Positions 1 to 11,108 of a DNA stretch of 64,000 nt are shown here, one piece after another; positions within the stretch are counted from its first letter, which is position 1; every line of letters starts with the position of its first letter. The notes beneath the pieces were generated by a model. That model did no database searches. It saw only the letters and a list, made by a program, of their open reading frames with translations, and was not told the DNA's origin. Position numbers and translations under genes: made by a program. Origin of the DNA: Telopea speciosissima (Eukaryota > Streptophyta > Magnoliopsida > Proteales > Proteaceae); NCBI RefSeq assembly GCF_018873765.1, contig NC_057918.1, positions 66,032,871 through 66,096,870 of the forward strand. Direction: 5' to 3'.

Positions 1-353
1 CTCGATTCATATCGGAATAAGCGGCCACCAATACCAATTCTGACGATTCGATATGACCGAATCCTAGATAAAAACACAGAATCATGGAAATATTCCTTGA
101 ATTTGCCGATTTTAGGGTATTTTCAAACCGATTCAAGCCGATTTTAATCCAAATAAAATCGAAACTGACACAGACTGCTTTTCATCACTTATTATGCGTT
201 TTAAAACCAAGCACTATTGCTACACTTAATATGTGAAGAGGAGTGGTAATAGGGAGGGTAGGGTTTGGTAATCCTTACCTAAAGGTATTAGGAGTAACAA
301 TGTTTGTTTTGTTTTGGCAAAGGCAAAAGCTGATGGTTTAATACGAGGCATAA

Positions 354-1260
354 GTGTCCATAAAAAATGCCATTTAATTTCAATTTCAATTGTTTTTGTT
401 AAATTCTTATATGATATCTCAAAGTCTATGATGTTCAATATGTATTTGTAGTGCTAAAGGTGGGCATGAGTGTGTAGATCTTTCTGGTAGATGTTTGAGT
501 GCCAATATTTTCTTCAATTGTAGTTGAATTAGCAAATTCTGATCAACCAACAAATCTAGTGGTTTAATCAATTCAGAAGGCCCAGATTAATACTCCTCAT
601 GCCTAAGGTTGTTCACTGTTAACTTGTTCACACTTGCAAGCCACGCAATTAGGGGTGCAAGTTTGGCCTTGTCGAGTTGTCGATTGGCCCGAGCCTGCCT
701 TGACCTGCCTTGAGCCCGTATAGGACCTAGATTGAGATACTCTGGCCCTGAGAGTGGTTCAAGACTGAGAATTTCTAGCCTTGAGTTAGGGGCGGGCTGG
801 GCCAGGATTGAGACTTTGGATTGAACCCGGTCCGACCCAGCTCGAACTACCCCAACTCCTACATCTCCCTTCCCCCTTCCCCCTCCCCCCTTCCCTGAAA
901 GTGTTCACTGGAAATTCATATTTCATCTTCCACCCGTGCCATGCATAATGCTGAAGGCTGAGATGGACAATAAACTATATCATGGGTGTCCACTCTTGAT
1001 CCAATGGCTTTTAATTTCAATTTCAACTGTTCTGTTAAATTCTAATATGATATCCCAAAGCCTATGATGTTCTATATGTATTTCTAGTCGTAAGGGTGGT
1101 TATGAGGTGTGTAGATCTTTTTGGCAATATTTGAATGCCAATGTTTTCTTCATTTGTAGTTGGTAAATCCTTTATTTGAATTAGCGAATTCTAATCAATC
1201 AACAAATCTATTGGCTTAGTCAATTCAAAAGGCCCAAATCAATACTCGTTGTTCACTGTT
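354..1260. repeat. Imperfect direct repeat pair upstream of caleosin
   Basis: Bases about 354-622 recur at about 986-1260 with the same order of short phrases, for example TATGATGTTC, GTGTAGATCTTT and CAACAAATCTA. Between and after the copies lie GC-rich stretches of CCCGACC/GGGTTGG type (about 651-860 and 1261-1425) that resemble the interior of hAT-like MITEs seen at 25.7 kb. The first begins AGGGGTGCAAG, a typical hAT-MITE end, but I could not fix a matching right end. No gene is visible in 1-1700. Confidence 0.6.
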
Positions 1261-1719
1261 AGGACCAATAAGGGTCAGCCCGACCCAACTCTAAGGGTGG
1301 GTCAAGATTGGATTTCTCAGACTATAATTCAGAGCTGGGCTGGGCCTAAACCGAACCTGAGCCCAGGAGAATCAGGGTTGGACTTGGGTTTTAAAAAACC
1401 TGGCCAACCCGACCCTCTTCCAGCCATACACGCAACCAATAATCTTCGATTTGGCATGAGCACACATGGAAGTTTCGGAAAGCCTCAGCCTTAGAGGATC
1501 GAATTCCCGAAACAGCTGTAGAGAGCACCGAGCCACTGACGACCAAGTGTCACTATTTCCGTGCAGTAACTCACACTGAGATACATGCAATCTTTTTTTG
1601 TTTTTTTGGTAGAAGAGATACATGCAATCTGACACCTACCTCCAACAGTGCTTACATGTGTTCTTCAAATTTCAAAGAGTTACAACCTGCACATTCCTCT
1701 CCAAATCTTACTTCATTCC

Positions 1720-1727
1720 TTTAAATA
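1720..1727 (+). promoter_or_regulatory. Possible TATA box of the caleosin gene
   Basis: TTTAAATA lies about 72 bases upstream of the caleosin ATG, a usual plant spacing (TATA, start site about 30 bases on, short leader). This is inferred from position only. Confidence 0.4.
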
Positions 1728-1798
1728 GCCATGAAGATCGATTTGTTGTTTTAGTGCTTCTGAGATCAAACAACACAGACACACAGAGAGATTAGAAA

Positions 1799-2810
1799 AT
1801 GGCAACAGGGCCATCATCGACCGACTCAATGGAGACAGTGGCACGGCGAGCGCCTGTAACGGCTGAACGAAGGGTCCGAAGCGATTTGGAGCAGAGTCTC
1901 CCCAAGCCCTGTAAGTTTGCTTTTTTCTTTTTTTCCCTTTTCCCTTTCTGGTTCATGTAATAGTTCTTCTCTTCTTCTTTGCTTCCCAAACAAATGGGTT
2001 CTTTTTTGTTATTGTAAACACAGACATGGCGAGGGCTTTGACTGCACCTGATACAGAGCATGAGAATGGAACGTTGGGTCACAACCATAACGACATGAGC
2101 GTTCTTCAACAACATGTAGCTTTCTTCGATACAGACGAGAACGGCATCATCTACCCTGGGGAAACCTATTCAGGTACAGAATTAAGTAATTTCCTCCATT
2201 AAAAATCAATTAACTGATGATTTGTGCAAGAGATAGCTTAAGTGATCTGAAATTAATTTCAGGATTGCGTGCAATTGGGTTCAATATGATCGCATCATTG
2301 GTAATGGCAATCGTAATCAATGTTGCCTTGAGTTATCCAACTTTGCCTGGGTGGATTCCATCTCCTTTCTTTCCCATTTACATTCGAAACATACACAAAT
2401 CTAAGCATGGAAGTGATTCAGGAACTTATGATACTGAAGGAAGGTATGTTCCAGTGAATCTGGAAAACATTTTCAGCAAGTATGCGCGAACAGTTCCTGA
2501 TAAGTTGACATTTTGGGAGATATGGAACATGACCGAAGGCAACAGGGTTGCCTTCGATTTCTTTGGCTGGTTCGTTCCCAATTTCTATATATGGTATCTT
2601 CCCCTAAATTCACATCAGATTTGAATAAAATCTCTAATTTTGTTGGGTTTTGACAGGATTGCAACTAAGCTGGAATGGGCAGTTCTGTATGTGCTTGCAA
2701 GAGATAAAGATAGCTTCTTATCTAAAGAAGCTGTGAGGCGCTGCTTCGATGGTAGCTTATTTGAGTACTGTGCTAAGATGCAGAGAGGAGCTCATGATAA
2801 AATGGGCTGA
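1799..2810 (+). CDS. Caleosin / peroxygenase (lipid-droplet Ca2+-binding protein), 4 exons
   Basis: Caleosins are lipid-droplet or ER membrane proteins; many act as heme, Ca2+-dependent peroxygenases on unsaturated fatty acids and take part in oxylipin signalling. The exons I read are 1799-1910, 2024-2173, 2263-2569 and 2657-2810, all with GT-AG borders and in phase, giving 240 residues, the normal family length. The second exon opens with PKPYMARAL and carries the single EF-hand ([12 protein letters not shown]). It is followed by a hydrophobic stretch and the proline knot [13 protein letters not shown]. Candidate heme histidines occur in LQQHVAFF and in NIHKSKHG. The end, [18 protein letters not shown], is the conserved family tail. 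The start is the first in-frame ATG and gives a hydrophilic N-terminus. The gene appears intact and single-copy here and lies outside the duplicated blocks. Confidence 0.95.
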
Positions 2811-2940
2811 TCTTGATGTACTACTATGTACCTATAATTATAGCTACTACTGGTGGTTGCATAAAATATATTGAAATTAGATATCTCTGTACAGACATTT
2901 TCCTGTCTTAGCTGCTCGGATTTGCAGATTTATGGCTTCC

Positions 2941-2946
2941 AATAAA
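2941..2946 (+). promoter_or_regulatory. Possible polyadenylation signal of caleosin
   Basis: AATAAA lies 131 bases after the stop codon, a usual distance for a plant 3' UTR. Confidence 0.4.
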
Positions 2947-2999
2947 CAAATGAGATATGAATGTACAGCCATAGCATCACCTCTTTCCTTTTTAAGCAT

Positions 3000-5570
3000 A
3001 TGCGCGTAGCCAAATCTTAAATAGTTCATCTGACAGATCCAGATTCTCTATGGCGCGTTGCCTCTAGCGGTCTGAGCGGCGTAGACTGAATCGTGTAAAG
3101 ACCATCTTATCCCTACCTAAACGTCGGCAGGCACAGAACATTCGGTCTACGTGTTAAGGCTGGACCCTCCGTGTAAGGGAGAGAAACTACAGACTCTAGA
3201 CCAATGACGACAATGTCATGCAGAATAAGAGCCATTGGTAGAGGCAGATTCAGATCATCACCAATTAGTTTTTTGATCAGTTTCCTGTTATTAGAATCTT
3301 TAGAATCCTCTGGAGAAGAGCACCTCGAATTGTCACTCTTCTTACAATAAGAGGCTTGCCATTGTGATCTCGAAACCCAATCCTCCAATACTGTTCTTTC
3401 CTATGGAGGACATATCTCAAAAGACATCACAATTTAGCTTAAGAAAGCCCTCCGAAGGAGGAAATCAATTGAGTGGAATGTTGACTTCAGGTTGAGAGGA
3501 GGGTGAATCAGTGTCTACCCAAAATTTTCAAATTCATATTTTAATTTCTAATATTATATGCACTTACAGATATCTTCGAGTTAACCCAGTTTTACCAAAT
3601 AATCACAACATATATGCATGCTCACCTTGTAACCACTCTGTATTAGAAAGTGCATGGTCTATCAGAAAGTACATCCCACCCTGCAAATCAAACACTCCTA
3701 TATATGCAATGAAAAGTAAAGTAGACACGATATCAAATTTATGTGGCTCGGCTAAATTGTCTGTTGTCCACACAACAAGTAAAGCAAACACAACATTAAA
3801 TTTATGTGGTTGTAATATTTTATTGAAGGTTTCGTATATTGTTCAATACGATAATCAATGTTTTGGACGCAACAACAGCCCATGATTTCTAATCTCTACC
3901 CAAGTTAGGTTCATAATATAAAATTAAAAAAATTAAATCTCTCATTAAATCAACAATATAAGGTTTCACAACATTCAACAAATCCTACGGAATACTGTCT
4001 GTATATATTCTTGCCATTGACCAATTGCACATCCTCAAATATGAAAAAAGTTCAAACACATTTTTTTTTTTTGGTAATAAGTTCAAACACATTTTTACAC
4101 CATAAAAAAGGGGTTTTTAACTATAAATTAATCTCCTTAGGTATTCCCAAACTCCACTATATGTGAATCGAGAAATCCGTGAAAATATCTTGTGTAAAAC
4201 CTTGTTTAGCATATATTTTTCACGTTTTTTACTCTTTAAGGAAGATAGGCCTCTGCACTGTGAATGCACAACACTTTTCGGAACTCAATTCTGGCACAAC
4301 ACTTTTGGGAACTTAATTCTGATCTAAAACGAGGGAGATATCATTGTTTTACTGAAGATCTTGGGGGTATTTTGATTATTTTAAGAATATTTCTTGTCAG
4401 GTCGTACTTCAATGGCGGCGGCGTGAGTGTTCCATGTGTCACCATATTGCGCGGTTCATATTCTAGCCATTAGATCTCCTTTCTAAAACACAAGTGCATT
4501 TTGGTCCATCGGATCTGAAATTTTAGATCTTAAGCAATGAGGGTGTAATAAAGTCCAAGCATTTAGAATCTGGATTATGGTATACAATATACCAAGTCAC
4601 ACAGTAATAGGGATCACAGGGGTGCACGACATAGTGAATGAGATCCACTTAATAGAATCTTTTTTGCAGGTGCACCATACGCGCATAACACTATATAAGC
4701 TGGTTGATTCAATGTATCGCGTTATAGAAATTCTCCATAGGCTTTTCAAATGAAATTGCTCATGATGGCATCTACACCGGCCAACCTTAGTGCCTTCACA
4801 AAATCCATTCAGAAAGAATCTTCTAATCTGGGTCGTCTATTGATGACACTGTATGTGCTTGAAACGCTGAAACTCAGTCCCTCGGCCTATCAGAGCTCAC
4901 GAAGTAGAATCTTGCTCATAAAACACTCATTTCATACCCAATCGACCCAAACAAATTGGAAAATGATCACTGTAACTCCAAAAGCGTGATTACATAATCT
5001 GTTGCAAGAATAAACAACAAAATACTCCCCAAATTTGTTCAAAGCCATTCAACCCTTTCTTAATTCACTCCATTTTTTGCGCGATGACACAAAAAACTCT
5101 ATAACTTTCTCGTTTGATATCGAAACATCGTGAAACTAGTTGTGTTGTAATCAAGATTCGACAAAATACATTTCTTGTGAAGAGTAATTTTCCCAATTCT
5201 GATATTAAGACTTCCAAAAATAGTTTCAAAGTGGACCCCACTAAGTGATCCTATGAAATCGCAGCTTTTGATGTATGAGGCATTCACTTGCTGCTTCGGG
5301 CCTTTGACAAACACTAATTAGGGATCCAATATGCTGCCAAAAGTCAATCTCTTTACTCGGATGCTGTTGTAACCCTACCAAATGACCAAACTACCCTTTG
5401 AAACTATGTAGAAGCTCGTTTGACTATTCCAGCTCTGCCAAATCACCAATATCTACTGTCATAATACCAATATGACCAAATACGTTGCCAAAATGACAAC
5501 AACACTCCATTGTACCAACAAGGTATGCTATGCTGTTGCAAAGGAGGTGATTGAATATTATTCTCATTAA
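3000..5570. other. Intergenic, no gene recognised
   Basis: AT-rich sequence with only short chance reading frames. A TATA-like CTATATAAG near 4690 is not followed by a recognisable gene. No transposon boundary could be fixed here. Confidence 0.5.
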
Positions 5571-6099
5571 GAGGTGTGTCTGATGCAACTTTAAACAGTT
5601 AACTCAAACCAACTACATTTTCTCATAACAAGATCGTTGTGAACACACCAAATATACCCATGATATGAAGACAAGGAAATAATATCGCAATGAGCTTTCT
5701 TACTATGAGCTCTTAGAGCAGACCAACTATTAATCCATTGGTATAAGTTAGGTGTCCCGGATGATGGTGCAATGTATGACAACGAACTACCAAACCATTC
5801 AACTTGAGCGAAGGGGAACAAAAGGACAAATGATCAACTGTCTCAACCATCTTCCCATATGGAGGACAAGAAGGGTTAACTGGAATATATCGATGAGCTT
5901 ATGCCTCTACTATTATCAAACCATTGGCGCAAGCCCGTCATAAAAAATTCCCCATATTTGGGAGAGTATTAAAGTCTGTATCTACTTCCTATTAACGGTG
6001 GCTGGTGCTATCCTTCCTAATTGATGTAGATTTAGAATCATGGGTTGATAAATCCTCATAAGAGCGAAAAACATGATAGGCTGATTTAATAGTGAAAAT

Positions 6100-7989
6100 T
6101 GTTGGGGTTGGAAAAATAACATTTCTAAATTTCTCTTTGTGATGTGAGCAACCGACAAAATTGATATGTGCAAGATAAATAAAACACAAAAGAAAACAAG
6201 TACATACACAAAAATAGAGTTAAGATCTTTATGTGGTTCGGCAAAATCACCTACATCCATGGAGTGAGATCCAACTTCCACTATGAATCAAGAGAAGAGA
6301 AAATAATACAACCCTTGTGATTTGATACCCAAACCCAAGCATCCATGTACACCCTTCTCTCATCTCATGTACACTCACTCATACCTTCACTTTGGCTCCT
6401 CGCTTAGTCCTTGTACACACGTTGCACCTATGCTATACCTCTTAGACTCTCACTTAGATCCTAACATCTTGGCTCCTTGCTTGGATCAACACTACTCTCT
6501 TTGGGAGACACCTCGCTTCTTTGATAGGACTCATTTTCTACTTTGTTGTGTTCTCTCTCCTTAGAGAAAACCCACTAATTCTCTCTTCTTATGTTGTTGA
6601 GCAAGATATCACTTTCTCTCTCCTTAAAAGAAAATCCACTAACTCTCTCTCATCTATTTTGCTTAATATCTTCAACCACCAACCCACTTCCACTCCCTTG
6701 GAAGACCCAATCTTGTTGAAGACTCTACTCTTCCACTTACTTGGAAGACTCCACCTTCTTGAAGACTTCACCTCCTTGAAGGCTCCACCTCTTTGGAAGA
6801 CTTCACCTCTTCCAGTCTCTTGGAAGTTCATCATTGTTGAAGACTCCAACTTCTCCACTAGCCCATCTAGACCATTGAATTGAACCTTCAATCGGTCTAG
6901 ATAAAAACCACCAAACTCAATAATCCCCACCTTGGCTTTCATTGTAGCCACTTTGAAGACTTGTTGAAAAACATTTTCAACCTCATTCTTCACCTTGCAC
7001 ATCTCTAGTGCTAGTCCCTCGAATGGTTGAACCCCCATCATTTCGGTCTTATTCTTCTCCCTGCACATCTCTAGTGCTAGTACCTCGAATGAGTGACACC
7101 TCATCATTTCAACTGTATTCTTCACCCAACACATCTTTAGTGTTAGTACCTCGAATGGCAGAACCTTCCTCATACATGCCTCTCTAGTCCCTTGACCTCT
7201 GTCTTCACCTTGAAGAGGCATCATCTTCCCTCGAACCATGTTGTAGGAGTGCCCACAACACCTTTCCTATCCTACAACATGCAACCTTCCCTTGGCGATC
7301 CATGAAAACACTCTCCAAATGTATTTTAAGAAATCTCCTTCTTTACTCTCAACGATACCGTGCTTTTCTCACCATCGACCCACTCCATCAACTCAAACTT
7401 GATCGCCAACCAATATCTCTGATACCACTTGTTGGGATTGGGAAAACAACATTTCCAACTTTCTCTTGTGATGTGAGCAATGCACAAGATCGATATGTGC
7501 AAGATAAACAAAACACAAAAGAAAATAAGATTATACACAAAAAAGAGGTAAGAGATTTACATGGTTCAACAAACTCGCCTACATCCATGTAGTGATATCC
7601 AACTTGGTATCAGAGCAACTCACTAACTCTCTCTCCTCTATCTTGTTGAACAAGATTTGACTTTCTCTTTCGTTAGATAAAACCCACTTATACTTCTTTC
7701 AAAGAGCCTCTTGGAAGACTCCACCTTACATAATATCTTCAACTACCAAACCACTTCTACTTACTTGGAAGTTCCAACATTGTTGAAGACTCCACTCTTC
7801 CACTTACTTGGAAGAATTCACATTCTTGAAGACTTCACTTCCTTGAAGACTCCACATCTTTGAAAATATCCACCTCTTCCACTCCTTTAGAAAACTCATC
7901 ATTGTTGGAGACTCCAACTCTTCCACTAGCTCATCTAGACAATTGAACGAACCTTCAATCGATCTAGATAAAAGCCACCAAACCCAACA
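6100..7989 (-). mobile_element. Small non-autonomous LTR retrotransposon (TRIM/LARD-like)
   Basis: Two direct repeats, 6100-6922 and 7432-7989, both start TGTTGGG(G/A)TTGG on the plus strand and end CCACCAAAC(T/C)CAA(T/C)A. Read on the minus strand they are TG...CA repeats flanking about 510 bases. Next to the right repeat the plus strand reads CTCTGATACCACT, the complement of an initiator-Met primer site (TGGTATCAGAG), so the element points left. The left repeat adjoins a purine-rich tract (AAGGTGGGGAT on the minus strand). Flanking AAAAT at 6095-6099 and 7990-7994 is a 5-bp target duplication. The left repeat is about 265 bases longer. No gag or pol is present. A minus-strand frame at 6589-7239 carries three repeats of an FEVLALEMC-like unit. 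Confidence 0.85.
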
Positions 7990-8607
7990 AAAATTCCATT
8001 CTTCGAACTACCCCAAATAAGTATATTTTCACGAGGAAACAAAGAAAGTGAAATATATATAATTGCCTTGTGATCTGATGGATGAATATATCTTGCCACC
8101 AACCTTTGCTAGGTTAATCGATCAATTCATAAACAAGATTTTATAGGCAACCATCCATACTAGGTGACCGAACCTTAAAGCCAGGTAAACTAAGCACCCA
8201 TTTGTCCTCCCGTATTTTATGGCTTTCCATGTTTCTACTCTCCATATAAGTCATTTGATAAGCATTGAACGACTAGCAATGACGATATTATGCCATACCC
8301 ATGAAGGTTGATGCTAAATCTTGGCTTGGAGAAAATCTGCTTGTGAGAAATAAATTGACTTCGGGAATATTGCCCATGAAGAAGTCGGCGTACTCCACAA
8401 ATGTCATGCTACCTTAGCTAGTAAATTAAGGTTGTGAAGTCTCGGATCTCTGAAACTCAAACCACCATTAAACTTCAATTGACATAAATGCTTTCATGAG
8501 ATCTATTTTATCTTGCAACCATTTGAGCTCCTGCACAAAAAGAAATGGGATACCACTCTACTTAGTCTCTAATGATAAGATACCGGCAATTTAAAATGCA
8601 TATATAT

Positions 8608-8619
<12 letters not shown>

Positions 8620-8661
<42 letters not shown>
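8620..8661. repeat. (GA)n microsatellite
   Basis: Uninterrupted GA dinucleotides preceded by short TA and GATA runs, inside the LINE remnant. Confidence 0.95.
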
Positions 8662-8664
<3 letters not shown>

Positions 8665-9599
8665 CATACTTAAGTAAAGTTTCACGGCCCACATGTGAGA
8701 GAAGTTGGTCCTTCCACCCTTGAAGATGTTTATAAGATTTATAATTAATATACTGAAAGAGCTGAACCTTCGAAACTCCAAAATCAGTTGTCAACCCCAA
8801 GTATTTTTGTGGGTCATACCCATGGGGAATTTTAAGGACATGAGGAAACCATCGTTTAAATCGGTAGCAGTATTAGGGCTACAGGTGAGGGATGATTTCT
8901 TCAAATTTATTACTTGGCCACTCGCTTTGTAGTAAATATCAAGACATTCCTTCATGGCATGCTCTTCATAAAGCTTCAATTTTGGAAAAAAAAAAAAGAG
9001 ACAAGAATCTGTAAAAAGCAGTTGGATGATTAGATGCTTGCCTTTAATACCACTAATAAAACCTTCTGACTCAGTATTAGAAATAATAACACTCAAAGCT
9101 TGTGAACATAGAATGAGTAACACCGGAGAGAGAGGATCACCCTTGCGGTTTCCCCTAGTTGGAGAGATAGTAGCAGACTCTGTGCCATTAATCAGAAGAT
9201 GGTAGCTCACAGTAGAAATACAGGACATAACCATACCAACCTACTTCTGAATGAACTGATATTTTAACGAAATATATTCAATAAAGTGCCACTCCACCGA
9301 TTACAAGTGTTCCTCATATCCAACTTGATAGCCACAAACTTTGTTTTTCCTTTCTTCCACTTTTTGATATAATGAAATACTTTATGTGTAGAATAGACAT
9401 CCAAAATCAATCTATTTAATTGGAATGAAAGCAAACCGTGTAGGGGAAATGATATAAATCAAAACTTAATAGATTTAAACAATTTAAATTGTTAAAACCA
9501 AAACCGAACCATTTATTGAACGGGATTTCATTTTTTAAACCAAAACCAAACCATTTATTAAACGGTTTCACGGTTTCGATGTAAACAACTCGGTTTGGT

Positions 9600-10030
9600 C
9601 TTGATAAACGGCCTTGGTTTGGTTTTGACACCCTTAGTAGCAGCAACGGTGTTGTTTTCCTTTTCCTGATCTTGGTCACAGGGGACATTACTATTGTCAA
9701 CAAAGTCGAAGGATGATGAGATGCGGGAAGATGATCGAAGAAGCCATTGAGGTACTAAGAGCACTTGTTTCTCTACTCCAACTTGTTGGCGTTGGCATGC
9801 CACTTTTGGTTGGAATCATCTAGGGGGAAAGTCCCCATTGGACAAACCTTGTAGGTGAACCCCACCACTGTACATGGCTCCATTCTGAGCTTCGTTAGTC
9901 CCTTCACCAAGCATTCCATCTGTAACTTTGGTGATCGATCGTCCCTGCCCTTTTCATTTGAACTCAAAATGCAAGCGAGGAACCAAAAGTGATAATAACA
10001 GAGGGAGAAGAGAAAGAAGAGCGGGCAGAA
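9600..10030 (-). pseudogene. Duplicated unrecognised ORF remnant, copy 1
   Basis: On the minus strand two adjoining frames (about 9967-9773 and 9803-9600) read as one broken protein containing KLRMEPCTVVGF, KVCPMGTFPLDD and DQDQEKENNTVAATKG. The same segment recurs at 29673-30115 with the same phrases and different frame breaks. I do not recognise the protein. It marks the left end of the duplicated block upstream of phosphatase copies A and D. It may be non-coding sequence that has simply been duplicated. Confidence 0.45.
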
Positions 10031-10038
10031 GAAGAAAC

Positions 10039-11100
10039 ACTTTTAGTATCAATAAAAAATCGCTGCTAAAAGTGATAAAAACTTTTATTACATTTTAGCC
10101 CCTCGACTTAACATCACATAACAGACATACGTGTATGGAAACAAACATTGCCAAAAACTCTAATCCATTAAACGGCTATTATCAGAGAGTCTTAACTGGT
10201 GATTGGACATAAAACATTTTTAAAACAAATTCAAAATTAACTTATATATTTATAATGGGAGAAAGAACACTACCTGGTCATTTTTGGGGTTCCAGGGGTG
10301 CAACAGTCATTTCGCGAGCCCTTGTTTCATGGCGTTGGGGTGGCATGCGCTGCGCATACGGGTGGCGTTCTCTTTCCCATTTATAATAATGTTTTTAAAA
10401 AACACTTTGTAAACAATTTACAACATTTCCATTGGTACAATAGACAACTCTCTCGCGATGTTCTCCCTTTTAGGAAGTGGATACTTTGTCGAGAATCTCT
10501 TCCATCTATAGTAGAACGCTGTCTGCCAAGTGCACCAATATGTAGCCATTATAGGCACCAACCTTTGGTATACCACAGGCGAACAATGCACAACTACAAT
10601 GGTAAGGACCTCAAGTATAGGAAAATAACAACTACCGAAGATTAAAAACAACCGGTGGTATTCCATATAAGAATCTCAAATGATCATGTTCAACTCATAC
10701 TTATATTCCACAATCACATTGCGAGAATATACAATGTGACAAATGTAAGAACAGAATGTCCGTTGTCAACACTTTATGGTCATATATAAGGGTTAAGGCA
10801 ATCATCGCATATAAAATTATCAACACAATTAATAAATTTAATCTTAATTAAAATGGATTTGATGAACACACATTCATATATGAACACACACATACATATA
10901 AATATATATCTAACAGGTTTAACATTTAATTTGGAGCTGGCTTGCTCTATAACAAAAGGGTAAACTAAATAGAGGAAGATTTAATTGAAACAATGTCCAA
11001 ACAGTGTTCCACATCCAAATCAAACAAAAGGGTGGGGTGCTAATTATGGAAGAAACTTCAAATTAGAAGGCATTGGTGGGGTTGGATTATGAAGACTGGA
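10039..11100. repeat. Duplicated intergenic segment, block 1 copy
   Basis: This stretch, starting at TTAGTATCAATAAAAAATCG, matches 33603-34263 plus 37359-37740. The second copy is split by a 3.1-kb LTR. No gene is seen. The match runs directly into the 3' ends of phosphatase copies A and D. Confidence 0.8.
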
Positions 11101-11108
11101 CATGCTTT

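Larger units (their letters stand above)
5580..9400 (-). mobile_element. LINE (L1-type) 3' half, degenerate and split by an LTR element
   Basis: Read on the minus strand from about 9400 down, the translation follows the order of a plant L1 reverse transcriptase. First come palm-region phrases (KLDM, then GNRKGDPLSPVLLILCSQAL at about 9150-9090). Then comes a thumb-like region (HLQGWKDQLLSHVGRETLLK near 8730-8660), then GGLSFRDPRLHNL near 8460-8420. After the inserted element at 6100-7989 the reading resumes with TIKSAYHVFRSYEDL near 6080. It ends with a zf-RVT-like segment (CPPY...ETVDHLSFC, near 5880-5820) and a trailing NDLV phrase near 5630. Several stops and frameshifts and a (GA)n tract at 8620-8661 interrupt it. 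The 5' half, ORF1 and endonuclease were not found, so it is a dead, 5'-truncated copy. Confidence 0.85.

Noticed and set aside
8569..8800. ORFs rich in SL repeats
   Set aside because: Produced by the (GA)n microsatellite in the LINE remnant; no independent coding evidence.
9416..9600. Possible gene 3' end upstream of the duplicated ORF remnant
   Set aside because: The TTTGGTTTTGACACCC and AAACGGTTT phrases are typical of transposon termini; no coding signal.
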